Shown one piece after another: positions 40,601-49,800 of a DNA stretch of 64,000 bases. The stretch's first letter is position 1. Every line of letters starts with the position of its first letter. The DNA is taken from positions 120,060,771 to 120,124,770 of the forward strand of contig NW_026262581.1 of the NCBI RefSeq assembly GCF_021869535.1, written 5' to 3'. A program made the translations under genes and the position numbers. The DNA comes from Mytilus californianus (lineage: Eukaryota > Mollusca > Bivalvia > Mytilida > Mytilidae). The notes below the pieces were generated by a model. The model ran no database searches. It was not told the origin of the DNA and worked only from the letters and a program-made list of their open reading frames with translations.

Positions 40601-42290
40601 AATTCAAGCTATATTGGATTTCAAATCGGATAAGAAAGTCATGATTTTCATAAATGTCATTTAAGGTGTGATTTATTTGTGGATAGTATGCCAAAGTACA
40701 TTTCCGTGCCATTAGAATAGTATTAATTTTCACGGGTAATCAGCGGTTGTATCTATGTTTCTAATCTTAAATTATGATTGATGACTGTCTTCAAAGGAGA
40801 CTCTAATATGACAAACACACCACATAATATTCATCTAACATGAAAAAAACAAATTGTACTGATACATGGTTCAAAACTAATATATAATGCAATGTATTGT
40901 AGGGAAAATAATAAATATTTTTTTTCAAAAACTTGTCACTATTTAGCGTTTTTACAAAAAGTCACATCGGTCACCAGAACAGCTAATGGATAATTCTATA
41001 GCGTTAACATCCTCTCGGAGATCAAAGAAATTGATGTCATATTTATTCAAAGATTCAAGAAATCTCCTTTATTTATTCTTTTTTTAACACGAAAATCAAG
41101 GAACAAAATTCACTTTTCACAGATATGTCATATCTGTTGAAAATGAATTCTGGTAATTAATGAGATATTTAAATAAGAAAAATATTACTAATGATTATGT
41201 GATATACTACACACAACAAATACATCTAGAGTTCAATATAAGGTCTTCAAAAATATATCCATCTTTAAATCTAAGTTTAAATCACGTCAAGCTATAGTTC
41301 TCGACCTATTCTAGAAAAGTTGTGAAAAACAGACTAAATCTAAAAGACGAATGAAATACGATAAAACTAAAGACATAGAACAGGAACATACACATACATG
41401 TCAATGAGTGCTACATGTACTGACGCAAGACAAGGAAATAAACATGTCGAACAGTTAAAACTAGTTTTTGGAGCATTCGATCCTATTATTTAATCTCGAA
41501 CAGTAAAATAACACTACACATTGAAATAACAGAAGATACACCGAAGATCATACAATAAAGATCGGTTCATAAAACTACTTATGTTTATAACACCGGTATA
41601 TATATATACGACAACAACAACAAAAAGAAACAAATAAAACAATACTATTTGGTTCCGTCAAGAAATGCATTTACTAACAAATGCCATCAGCAAGATGATA
41701 ACAGAAAGAGGTTACAACTCCATTTTCTAATATAATCGGCTAAATTTCTTTTTTACATAAAAAATGATTAAGCAATTCGATATTTATTATACTATGAAAC
41801 AATCCCTCGCCTGAGAAATATTTCTGTTCTTTAACCTAAGACTAAAGTCAGGAACAGTTTATTTGTCTTTGTTTGTTTGTCCGATTTTTTTCTTAAGAAG
41901 AAGTCGGATATTGGTGCTTGGTGTGTCCAGTTGTACTGTTTGGTATTTTTTGGGCAGCATTTTATTCCTTTTTATTTGTTACCGAAATCTGTAAATTATT
42001 TAACAGAAAAAATATCAATTTCTTTATAGTTTTTTCATTTGTATTTTAGTTTTTCTTACCTTCTTGAGTTCGAGCTGAGTAGCAAATCTGTAAACAGTAA
42101 GTTATTTACATTTCAAGTAAACAATATTTACAGTATTTATATATTTTAAAAGCTTATTATATTTCAGATGAAAAGACAAAATTATTAATGTGTTTTCAAT
42201 TTTTATTACTTTCAACGGGAAAGTAAGTAAGTTTGAAAAATAAAATTATAATATTTTAGTAACCATAAGACAACATTTGAATAATGTGTG

Positions 42291-42334
<44 letters not shown>

Positions 42335-42887
42335 GTGTGTGTATGATTTATGCCTCAGGTAATTAGTGGAAAGTAACAGGGAACATCAGGAAGAGTTTGG
42401 ACCTCTGATAGATATAGTAACAAGCCAGAAGTTGAAATAAAATATATGCATTTGTTAAAAAAAAAACAGTATTTACAAAGGTCAACTCATTTTTAACATG
42501 ATAGTTAGATGTTACAGTTTATATCAATTCTAAAAGAAAAATACGGAATATGTTAGTGAGATAGTAACTGACATTCTAAGAGTTAGTTGATGACAAAATA
42601 CCCCTTGATTATGGAAAGAAAGGGAACTGGACATGTCCTGTAGAAAGACACACATTAAATGAATGTTAAATCATATTGCAAGACCATTCAGACTTTACTT
42701 TAAAATATCCTACAGTGAATGGAAAGGAAATTTGCCAATAGGCAATTCTTTCAGATAATCTAAAAGCACTTAAACCATATGCTAGAAACAATTCGTGGCA
42801 TTAACATACATGGACTTAGTTCAATAAGTTTTATTTACTTACTTGAATGCTACTAGTAATCAACGAAACTAAAACTGTCCATTCCAT
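19637..42887 (-). CDS. Secreted ZP-domain protein with an IgGFc-binding-like cassette inside ZP-C, 13 exons
   Basis: Exons (5' to 3'): 42887-42843, 42087-42060, 34822-34584, 30834-30689, 29006-28852, 28421-27441, 26670-26483, 25149-25068, 24451-24410, 23582-23486, 22972-22780, 19892-19793, 19668-19637. All introns are GT..AG and all phases match: 2,328 nt, 775 residues. Layout: signal peptide 1 to ~20, ZP-N ~26-150, start of ZP-C ~154-204, IgGFc-binding-type domain ~206-531, linker ~533-594, DNDCDG segment ~595-621, rest of ZP-C ~637-735, furin site KRRKR ending at 740, short tail. No membrane helix follows the furin site, unlike gene 1, so it is predicted secreted. ZP domains polymerise; IgGFc-type domains occur in mucus-associated adhesive proteins (family knowledge). 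A role in mucus, egg coat or immunity is inference. Less sure: the microexon and last exon. Confidence 0.75.
19793..19892 (-). CDS. ZP gene 2 exon 12: furin-like cleavage site
   Basis: Acceptor tttgattttag, donor GATG|gtgagt. Encodes SCTKRRKRDVHSS: last ZP-C Cys then a strong basic cleavage site, as in gene 1 exon 4836-4944. Confidence 0.8.
20550..20735 (-). repeat. Dispersed mussel repeat (ggtgatctcaggtgctcc family), 5' part
   Basis: On the - strand reads through 'aaaaaacggaaaaccgacca' and 'gagaggtggaagataccaga'. Same family as 8945-9300. The short ORFs on both strands here are artefacts of the repeat. Confidence 0.6.
21130..21905 (+). pseudogene. Decayed Penelope-like reverse-transcriptase fragment
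   Basis: Translates in pieces as QTVGIPMCTNCAPLLTD, YSYEAELKRNLHKDKKKKAF, FRYINDI, then in an open frame (from about 21362) RIRIYDKCDDFNFSIVKLP, PSYGVYTSELIRYARACSHY, SILFKFYGHHHELVDRY. These match the reverse transcriptase end of a widespread animal retroelement group that I associate with Penelope-like elements (from memory). Stops and a frameshift break it, and the catalytic Y-I-D-D reads Y-I-N-D. Inserted antisense in the intron between 22780 and 19892 of ZP gene 2? No: it lies in that intron on the opposite strand. Dead copy. Confidence 0.72.
22780..22972 (-). CDS. ZP gene 2 exon 11: ZP-C core
   Basis: Acceptor gacaatattacag, donor ACG|gtaaat. Encodes CVSGNKNDPFRPM...VELVGFDGYDEIYLRCNVHF then CFKYDSSC. 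The 'F-x-G-x-D-E-I-Y-L-R-C' strand is a hallmark of ZP-C. Confidence 0.82.
23486..23582 (-). CDS. ZP gene 2 exon 10: ZP-C linker ending NG
   Basis: Acceptor atttcaacag, donor AATGG|gtatga. Encodes ENTCFEKIRVNDCDVSPDP...IIENG, the counterpart of gene 1 exon 3046-3142 (ENVDIIGARL...DSDG): same length (97 nt), same phases. Confidence 0.75.
24410..24451 (-). CDS. ZP gene 2 exon 9: short 42-nt exon
   Basis: Acceptor attattttag, donor CAAG|gtagtc. Encodes SGANYADLKGIHQ. Last exon of the phase 1-1 cassette. Small, supported only by phase and splice sites. Confidence 0.5.
25068..25149 (-). CDS. ZP gene 2 exon 8: DNDCDG calcium-loop-like segment
   Basis: Acceptor ttattataag, donor TTAAAA|gtaagt. Encodes SCTKTLGYVGDLIDNDCDGI then ADED, an EF-hand/thrombospondin-3-like acidic loop that commonly follows IgGFc-type domains in invertebrate proteins. 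Confidence 0.75.
25765..25945 (+). repeat. Dispersed mussel repeat (ctgacttggtacaggc family)
   Basis: Contains 'aataactgtcattttctctg', 'acttggtatcggcatttt' and 'tagctagctaaacctcacac'. Copy of 7450-7690, in an intron of ZP gene 2. Confidence 0.65.
26483..26670 (-). CDS. ZP gene 2 exon 7: linker after the IgGFc-type domain
   Basis: Acceptor aatcacgaag, donor GTAGAA|gtaagt. Encodes a beta-rich stretch without cysteines (MPIDLTGISDDVFVTL, TLTLVPGFNSVY). Acceptor lacks a good pyrimidine tract, so the edge is less sure. Confidence 0.6.
27441..28421 (-). CDS. ZP gene 2 exon 6: IgGFc-binding-type domain
   Basis: Acceptor atactttcag, donor ACAG|gttagc; 981 nt with phase 1 on both sides. Starts YDTCGHEFWVAFQSLGIPSD, the usual 'G-x-E-F-W-V-A-F' opening of IgGFc-binding N-terminal domains, and continues with the family's pattern (DFSVIPILPVDTFRQSYRAL, LLGEWSAGKTYVIPFVTG, KPVLCQVYSG). 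A whole domain in one exon. Confidence 0.82.
28852..29006 (-). CDS. ZP gene 2 exon 5: start of ZP-C
   Basis: Acceptor cctttatag, donor ACCC|gtaagt. Encodes SLSFWLMDYTTNIPLFGEVE then LGREMYYQIGF, equivalent to gene 1 exon 2567-2712. Phase 1 out: it fits in frame to either exon 28421 or exon 23582. Confidence 0.72.
29360..29445 (-). repeat. Dispersed mussel repeat (gatgtggtatgattgcc family), reverse copy
   Basis: 'ggatagttgtctcattggca' and 'ctcataccacaccttcttat' are the reverse of the family core. Intronic. Confidence 0.7.
29690..29875. repeat. Two decayed copies of the same family, facing each other
   Basis: Forward fragment near 29700-29760 ('attgctaaagagacaactgt') and reverse fragment near 29825-29870 ('ctcattggcaaccataccat'). 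Confidence 0.5.
30689..30834 (-). CDS. ZP gene 2 exon 4: second half of ZP-N
   Basis: Acceptor ggtctccttcag, donor CTCGG|gtatga. Encodes IETGKKYKLRIRSQ...YYDFICDVQ; the 'F-I-C' strand pairs with FTIRC in exon 185-315 of gene 1, with the same phases (0, 2). Confidence 0.75.
32463..32658. repeat. Minisatellite, 28-bp unit, 7 copies
   Basis: Unit 'acggttaccggtgtcatact' + 'aagtagtg', repeated from 32463 with single-base differences (a/c at position 21, a few others). In the intron between 34584 and 30834. Confidence 0.9.
33045..33170 (+). repeat. Dispersed bivalve repeat (aacaacccgaccaaagagca family)
   Basis: Contains 'gtcaaagagacaacaacccg', 'agccgaaggccaccaatggg' and 'tcccgcaccc'. I recall this as a common bivalve repeat. 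Intronic. Confidence 0.65.
33997..34140 (+). repeat. Dispersed mussel repeat (gatgtggtatgattgcc family)
   Basis: 'aaggagatgtggtatgattg' followed by the distal part 'caacccaccttctaacctta', 'cagtggtata'. Intronic. Confidence 0.7.
34584..34822 (-). CDS. ZP gene 2 exon 3: first half of ZP-N
   Basis: Acceptor ttattttattcag, donor ACG|gtaggt. Begins SYFCEKQDNNLVAKFRL and ends STSYPTCGVYT; the first Cys and the 'CG' Cys fit ZP-N. A short acidic loop (EPDPDQ) lies between. Confidence 0.72.
35193..35345 (-). repeat. Dispersed mussel repeat (gatgtggtatgattgcc family), reverse copy
   Basis: Contains 'ggggccctttatagcttgct', 'cgtactttgacctataatgg', 'gagttgtctcattggcactc'. Same extended version as at 47603-47877 and 50407-50800. 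In the long intron 34823-42059. Confidence 0.8.
36570..37080. repeat. Degenerate AGAACTGTTC-rich stretch
   Basis: Variants of 'agaactgttc' / 'gaacagttct' / 'agaacagtcc' recur irregularly in 36570-36720 and 36955-37080 around an AT-rich block. Not a clean tandem. Confidence 0.45.
37497..37625 (+). repeat. Dispersed mussel repeat (gatgtggtatgattgcc family)
   Basis: 'aagaagatgccgtatgactg' through 'aaaggccccgaaatgaca'. Followed directly by a second, longer copy at 37728. Confidence 0.75.
37728..39900 (+). repeat. Mussel repeat copy split by a TIR element
   Basis: Left part 37728-38077 ('aaggagatgtattatgatag' to 'ggtataacagcacaatat') continues right of the inserted element as 'aagaacaaactatttaaatc' and 'ctcatcagat' (39819-39900). 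Confidence 0.65.
38078..39810. mobile_element. Long-TIR DNA element, about 1.73 kb, non-coding
   Basis: Left arm about 38078-38362 and right arm about 39530-39810 are inverted copies of about 280 bp. Outer end TAGAATGAATTTCATAACAG; shared inner blocks include 'ctggctgtcgacaacaaaga', 'acagtatgtcaggggcctct' and 'gaatgagtatattcag'. TA sits at both edges, compatible with a TA target duplication. The middle shows no long ORF. It is inserted in a mussel repeat, which gives an independent check of its ends. Confidence 0.8.
40000..42059. other. Part of a long ZP gene 2 intron: nothing recognised
   Basis: AT-rich, no exon, repeat family or long ORF identified besides short simple-sequence runs. Confidence 0.4.
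42060..42087 (-). CDS. ZP gene 2 exon 2: 28-nt microexon
   Basis: Acceptor ctgtttacag, donor AAGAAG|gtaaga. Encodes ICYSARTQE plus one base. Phases 0 in and 1 out fit both neighbours, giving ...SSIQ-ICYSARTQEA-SYFCEK. Confidence 0.5.
42295..42343. repeat. (TA)n/(TG)n microsatellite
   Basis: About 16 TA dinucleotides, then TATATGTGTGTGTA. In the first intron of ZP gene 2. Confidence 0.9.
42843..42887 (-). CDS. ZP gene 2 exon 1: start codon and signal peptide
   Basis: ATG at 42887-42885; encodes MEWTVLVSLITSSIQ, then donor CAA|gtaagt. With the next exon (ICYSA) it forms a typical short signal peptide. A 'ttttttatggtag' acceptor just before ATTATGG suggests a 5'-UTR exon further upstream. Confidence 0.6.
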
Positions 42888-42992
42888 AATCTACCATAAA
42901 AAAGTGATTTAATAAATAGTTTTACTACAGTAACTGATTTACGTTCCTATTCATTTTTTATCATAACAATCCAAACACATACATGATGTCTC

Positions 42993-43147
42993 ATTATCAT
43001 TTTTTTTAATTAGATTATTATCAATTTTATTAATTATATCATTATCACTTTTATTAATTATATCATTATCATTTTTATTAATTATATCATTATCATTTTT
43101 ATTAATTATATCATTATCATTTTTATTAATTATATCATTATCATTTT
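42993..43147. repeat. Minisatellite, 24-bp unit, about 6 copies
   Basis: Unit 'cattatcatttttattaatt' + 'atat', very regular from 43021 to 43147, first copy diverged. Just upstream of ZP gene 2 and next to the 3' side of a LINE fragment. Confidence 0.9.
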
Positions 43148-43551
43148 CCGTTTGATAATAAATAATAAATAAATATTTATTTAATTATAGTGTCACATAT
43201 TGATTGACAAATATTTACATATCACAGTATTCAACAAAACAATCAATACCCAGTCATAAATTTGACTTATGAGACACTTAACACATGTTATGTACATATC
43301 AATATAGTTTCACAGTTAAATTCATAAAATTATCATCAAAAAAATTTAAAAGCATATACATTTTGAGCAAAAAAAATAAAAATCTGAAAGGAATGTTGTT
43401 TAAAAAGTTTAAAAATAAATAAAAAAGAATAAAAAAATATATATTTTAACATATATAAACAATTTGCATATTTAATATTATCCTAAAATTAATCACAGTG
43501 ACTTTAAAATCATAAAATAGACTCTTACTAATAGTGTGTTATTAGTAATAA

Positions 43552-44085
43552 TTAAGAAAATAATTTTCGTCTCATAAATCTCTTGTGTAAACATTTGCTT
43601 AGACATTTTTGAATATCGGAACATTTCATTATTTCAACAAGCTTAACATCATCATTTAACATTGAGAAATTGTCAATATATTGTGAACATTCGAACAACA
43701 ATTCAAACCTAATGTCATCATATAAGGAGCAATTTAAAAGAAAATGTTTTTCAGATTCAACACTATTTAAGGAACAAAATTTACACAGTCTATTTTCTAG
43801 TGCTGTAGGCGGCCTGGTGTACCTGCCAGTCTCAATGGCTAACGGGAGTGAACCGGAGCGGAACAAGGCTAGAGTACGTCTGTACGAGCGTGGTATAATT
43901 TGGAGAACGTATGTCTCGGCATAAATGTTAGTTTTGAATAACCTGTACGTTCGAAGTTTGTTGCCATTTTGATGTCCACGATCATTAAATAGTTCACTTT
44001 GCCATTCGGTATTATCTAACACCTTTATTTTGTCTTTTTTATTTATATTTATATCTTCTGCCTCTTTTTCCGTTTGTATTATCAT
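43552..44085 (-). pseudogene. LINE ORF2 C-terminal fragment
   Basis: An open frame of 177 codons matching the C-terminal domain of non-LTR retrotransposon ORF2: RSYRRTLALFRSGSLPLAIE, TGRYTRPP, then the Cys/His motif RLCKFCSLNSVESEKHFLLN-C. No RT domain is present, so the copy is strongly 5'-truncated. Distinct from the element at 12129-16268 (different sequence around the motif). Not in a host gene: it lies upstream of ZP gene 2's first known exon. Confidence 0.82.
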
Positions 44086-44689
44086 TTTTTTTTATATATT
44101 TATATATATGTATACAGAGCTCATGTTTACTATGTTAACTTGTACATATCATGTCCGACTCTAAATAAAATGCAGTTACTTACTTATGTCATTGTTCTGA
44201 GAAAGCAATGCTTATACCGTGGTGTACAGAACAATTATAGACAAATATAATAACAAAACATGATACAGTTTTACAAATGAGAGGTAACGATATGGTAAAA
44301 CATCACAGAAATATATGAAAGTTAGTATAAAGTGAGGGGGAGATTATATTGAAGTTCTGTTCACCAAAACTTTTAGAGAGAATCTATTTGTTGTATTTAT
44401 TATTCTTATAAATTTACCGAGTTTTTTTTTTTTTTCTTTTTTCTATTATTTTAGTTCTGACAGTGTTATATTTTTATTTTGTTAATTGGGAATTTATAAA
44501 AAAAATCTGTAACATCTGTTGAAATTCGTAATTTATAGAATATGAAATATGAAAACATTTTGTCAAGCGTATTAGACTGTTAACTTGAGAATATTACATT
44601 TTATGATGTATTTCCTGTAATATTTCTTTCTTTCTTCTGAGAGAACTGCACATTTCAAGAGATAATGCAATTTGTCGCCTATATATAAA

Positions 44690-44736
44690 AATAAGTAGAT
44701 GTGGTATGATTGCCAATGAGATAACTGTTTGTTTTT
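44690..44736 (+). repeat. Short fragment of the gatgtggtatgattgcc repeat
   Basis: 'gtagatgtggtatgattgcc' + 'aatgagataactg'. Confidence 0.65.
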
Positions 44737-45180
44737 GTTTGTTTTGTTTTTTTTTTGCGTCAGCGACATTTTGGATGCTGTTGAGAGTCGATATTTTACG
44801 AAATTCCGAGTAGCACAGCTTCATAAGTGTACTTTTAGGTGTTAACGATATGACGGTGTACTGTTAAGCATGTGGTCCAAAACTGCAAAACTTTGATAGA
44901 TTGTGGTAAATTTGGAAGATATATCTAAAATATTGAAGTAAATGCAGTTTGCTACCTTTTTATACAAGCTAATTCGTTTTTGTTAAAGACATCTTTCGAT
45001 ACAAAATATTACAAAAAGTAGCATGTAAAGTTTGCAATAATGTATAAAATTGTCTTCAAAAACAACACTGTATAGTTGCAAATAGCATTTGGATGTAATT
45101 GATATATTGGTAAAATTTTTGATGTTTCAAAGTGTATTCTTTAAACTCTTTAATAATCTTTAAAATATGTTTTAGACGTT

Positions 45181-45240
45181 ACACATGGTCGTGTTTTCCA
45201 GTACTGTCATACACATGGTCGTGTTTTCCAGTACTGTCAT
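45181..45240. repeat. Exact 30-bp direct duplication
   Basis: 'acacatggtcgtgttttcca' + 'gtactgtcat' occurs twice back to back with no difference. Confidence 0.9.
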
Positions 45241-45387
45241 AACGTTGCTATATGAAGTCTTCTATCTTTTGTACAGACCCATGTGTGGGCGCATGACGTC
45301 TGTTCGGATTAGGAGATTATTTTTATGACGATTGCGCGTAAGATATTATTACATTTACGCGTATTTTTTACAGGTAACAGATTGTTC

Positions 45388-45433
45388 ATTATTTATTTAT
45401 TTATTTATTCATTAACTATTTGTTCGTTCGTGC

Positions 45434-45465
<32 letters not shown>

Positions 45466-45500
45466 GTGCGCGTGCGTGCGTGCGTTCATTCATTCATTTA
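45388..45500. repeat. ATTT and TGCG/TGTG microsatellites
   Basis: A short (ATTT)n run near 45390-45410 and an alternating purine-pyrimidine run of TG, TGCG and CG at about 45426-45486, then (ATTC)n. The arginine/valine-rich ORF here is an artefact. Confidence 0.85.
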
Positions 45501-46408
45501 TCTATTAATTTATCTTCTTATCTACAATGGCGTTACGTTCTTACGTTGATGATTAAGATTTCAATTATAACAAAAAATTAAAAACCACATTTGATAAACT
45601 ATGAAATAAATCTAATATTTTATAAAAAAAAAATGACAATATATTATATAGAAATTAGACTAACTGAACATTATTTAATGTATAGGATGCGGTATATTCA
45701 ATCTGTAATGGTAACACAAGTATAGAGTGATAAAAACGAACTGTACCTTCAAACTCAACGTTTCAGTCCTATAAACCAATATTTAATATAATCTTTTTTT
45801 CTGTAAAAATCTATAAAATCATTATTCAGATAAGATACTATGAGACGTACATGCTGAATTATTCACCCTTAAACCGTCAGTCATGTTGATTGATATCCGC
45901 ATTAACCAATCGAATTCCTTGTTACAAACAGAACCTTTAAACCAAAAATATCTAGTATTACACATTAAAATGCTAATAGTGTAATATCAATTTACCAGAT
46001 ATTAAATACGATGTTTATCTTGATTCTTAATGTAATTTAAAATATTCACATCTTTTCACAGAGCCTATGTGTTTACAATAAAAACATCTCTGTGATGGTT
46101 TCCAAAACATACAAATAATTGTTGTGTTTTGTTCATTTATTGGAATTAGGGGTTGTTAACCGTTGTGTTTATTATATTTGCACAATTTTGATATCTTGTT
46201 TTTTAATGAAGCTAGCCAACCAATTATTAACAAATTTAAGTCTGTTTGTAGTTGCTTGTAAATATTTCAATTCACTTTTAATTCAGTTTTGATTTGTGCA
46301 TAATATATTCAAAAAACCGTATACTCTTGAATAACAAGTTCGATCAAATATTTCCACCGGAATAGCAAAGCTTACCCAAAACCTGTATCGCTGAGTTAAT
46401 CTAAATAT

Positions 46409-46554
46409 ACAATATATGTACATTGTCGGAAAATATAAAATTTATTTGTATGAGCTTTAGAAACAGGACGAAAAGCGAGGCTCGCCGAGCTTTTCTCCTG
46501 TTTCGCAGCGAGTACAAATAATTTTTATATTTTCCGACAATGTACATATATTGT
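46409..46554. repeat. Near-perfect palindrome, about 70-bp arms
   Basis: Starts ACAATATATGTACATTGTCG and ends with its reverse complement. Inner parts pair too (GGAAAATATAAA; GAAACAGGA; AAAGC..GGC), with the centre near gaggctcgccgagc. Almost no spacer, so it could extrude as one long hairpin. Confidence 0.8.
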
Positions 46555-46834
46555 TTTTATCCTGAAATTTACACCCAACACTTGAAACTTTAGTTGTTAA
46601 AATCTAAATCATTGTCTCTAATTTTTCAAAGAAATCGACATAGTTTAAACGCGGACCGCGAAGAGGACCCAAAAATGAACTGGTACGCAAAAAGAAATAT
46701 CCACATTACCGCTTGCTCAACATGGAAGAGCGGTAACAGGAGACTTTATTTGTACAAGTACAAATAAAGCAAAAAATTATTTGTATACCTGTTACTTGTA
46801 CAATAGTTGGCTGATTGCAGGATAAACAATATTA

Positions 46835-49800
46835 CTTGCCGTTAACTTGTGATAATTAGTTTACTGAAACGACATCGCTTGTCAAATTCGGTATCAGTGG
46901 GTTTACTGAAACGACATAGCTTTTCAGCAACCTGTATCAGCGGGTTTACTGAAACAACATAGCTTGTCATTAATCTGTATCAATGGGTTTACTTTAACGA
47001 TATACCTTGTCATTAATCTGTATTAGCGGGTTTATCAAAACAACATAGCTTGTCAATAACCTATATCAATGGGTAAACTGAAACAACAATGTTTGCCAGA
47101 AACATGTTTCATTTGGTAAACTGAAACAACATAGCTTGTCAGAAACCTGTATTAGTGGGTAAACTGAAACAACATAGCTTGTCAGAAACCTGCATCAGTG
47201 GGTAAACTGAAACAACATAGCTTGTCAGAAACCTGTATCAGTGGGTAAACTGAAACAACATAGCTTGTCAGAAACCTGTATCAATGGGTAAACTGAAACA
47301 ACATAGCTTGTCAGAAACCTGTATCAGTGGGTAAACTGAAACAACATAGCTTGTCAGAAACCTGTATCAGTGGGTAAACTGAAACAACATAGCTTGTCAG
47401 AAACCTGTATCAATGGGTAAACTGCAACAATTTTTGCAAGAGACATGTTTCATTTGGTTTATTGAAATAGCAAAGCTTGTCAGAAACCTGTTTTAGTATG
47501 AAACAAAAAAACAACATGTCGGATTCTGCATCAGTGGGCTTACTGAGACAATATAGCTTGTCAGTAGCCTGTGTCGGTCGGTTTACTGAGACAATATAGC
47601 TTATCAGGAGCCTGTTGTTCAGTGGTTGTCGTTTGTTGTTGTGGTTCATAAGTGTTTCTCGTTTTATCGTTTTTATATAGAATAGACCGTTTGTTTTCCT
47701 GTTTGAATTGTTTTACACTAGTCTTTTTTGGGGCCCTTTATAGCTTGCTGCTCGGTGTGAGCCAAGGCTCCGTGTTGAAGGCCGTACTTTGACCTATAAT
47801 TGTTAACTTTTTATACATTGTGACTTGGATGGAGAGTTGTCTCATTGGCATTCATACCACATCTTCTTATTTATATTATCAGTAACCTGTATCAGTCGGC
47901 TTATTGAGACAATATAGCTTGTCAGTAGCCTGTATCAGTCGGTTTTCTGAGACAATATAGCTTGTCAGAGCCTGTATCAGTCGGTTTACTGAGACAATAT
48001 AGCTTGTCAATAGCCTGTCTCAGTCGGTTTACTGAGACAATATATCTTGTCAGTAGCCTATTTCAGTCGGTTTACTGAGACACTATAGCTTGTCAGTAGC
48101 CTGTATCGGTCGGTTTACTGAGCTTCTCAGTAACGTGTATGGTTGGGTGTACTTAAATTGCATAGCTTATCAGAAACCTGTGTCGATGTGTTTACTGAAA
48201 CAAAATGATGTATATGCAGCCTGCATCAGTGAGTTTTTTTAAAACTAGCCGAAACCGAAATCAGTGGGTGAAACAACATATTTCAGTTGTCCAAATCTGA
48301 ATCAGTAGGTTTACTGAAACAACATACCTTGTAAGCTACGTGCATTAGTGAGTATACTTGTGAGAAGCTTGTGTCTGCAGGTTAACTGAAACATTATAGC
48401 TTGTTAGAGATCCTCATCAATAGGTTTACAGAAACAACAAAGCTTGTCAGAGACATGTATCAATAGGTTTAATTAAACAACATAGCTCATCAGCAGCCTT
48501 TATCAGTAGGTTTACTGAATCAAAATAGATTGTCTAAAGCGCGAATTATTAGGTTTACAAACACAACATAGTTTGTTTTAAACCTTATTAGATGTATAAG
48601 TGGGTTTACTGAAACCACTGATTTGTCAAAACAAGTTTCATTTGGGTTTACTGAAACAAAATAGCTTGTCAAAATCTGTTTTAGTATGAAACATAAAAAC
48701 ATATCGGGATTCTGCATCATTCGGCTTTTTGGGACAATATATCTTGTCAGTAACCTGTGTCGATTTACTGAGACAATATAGATTGTTAGAAGCCTGAATC
48801 AGTCGGTTTACTGAGACAATATAGCTTGTCAGTAGCCTGTGCCAGTCGATTTACTGAGACAATACAGCTTGTCAGTAGCCTATATCAGTGGGCTTACTGA
48901 GACAATTTAAGTATAGCTTGTCAGTACCCTTTTTTCAGTTAATAAGACAATACAGCTTGTCTGCAGCACGTGTCAGTAGGTTTACTGAAATAATATAGCT
49001 GGTCTTTATCCTGTATTAGTCGGTTTACTGAAACCATATAATTTTTCTGGAGCCTGTAAGTGTCGGTTCAATGAAACAATTAAGCTTGTAACTAATATGT
49101 ATGAGTGGGCTTACTGGGAGAGAGCCCTTATTAGTCGGTTTACTGAAACAATATAGCTTTTCAGTAGCCTGTATCAATGGGTTTTCTGAAATGTAACAGC
49201 TTGTCAGTAGCTTTTATCCGTGGGCTTACTAAGGCAACATAGGTTGTCAATAGCCTGCATCATAGGGCTCACTGAGAAATGTATAGTTTGTCAGTATCCT
49301 GTATCAGTGGACTTACAGAGACAACATAGCCTGTCATCAGCCTGTTTCAGTGGGCTTACTGAGATAATATAGCTTGTCAGTAGTCTATATTAATGGGTTT
49401 ATTAAGACAATGAAGCTTTCAGTAGCTTGTATAAGTTGGTTTACTGAGATAAAAAAAAAACGCTAGCCATTAGCTTGCATCACTGAGCTTATTGAGATAA
49501 TATAGCTTGTCAGTAGCCCGTATCAGTCGATTAACTGAAAAAAATTGCTTGTCAGTAGCCTATATCAGTCGTTTTTCTGGAACAATACAGTGTGTCAGTA
49601 GCCTGTATCCGTCGACTTACAGAGAAAATATAGCTTGTCAGTAGCCTGTATCCGTGGGACTACAGAGACAATATAGCTGAAAGTTGCCTAAAATGAAGTT
49701 AACCCACCGAAACATGTTTCTGGCAAGCTATGTTGTCTCAGTTAGCCCGCTGATACAGGCTTCTGACAAGTTTTATTGTCTCAGTGAACCGACTGATACA

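Noticed and set aside
47410..48720. ORFs reading through the 43-bp array
   Set aside because: Products of the repeat unit; frames change between blocks.
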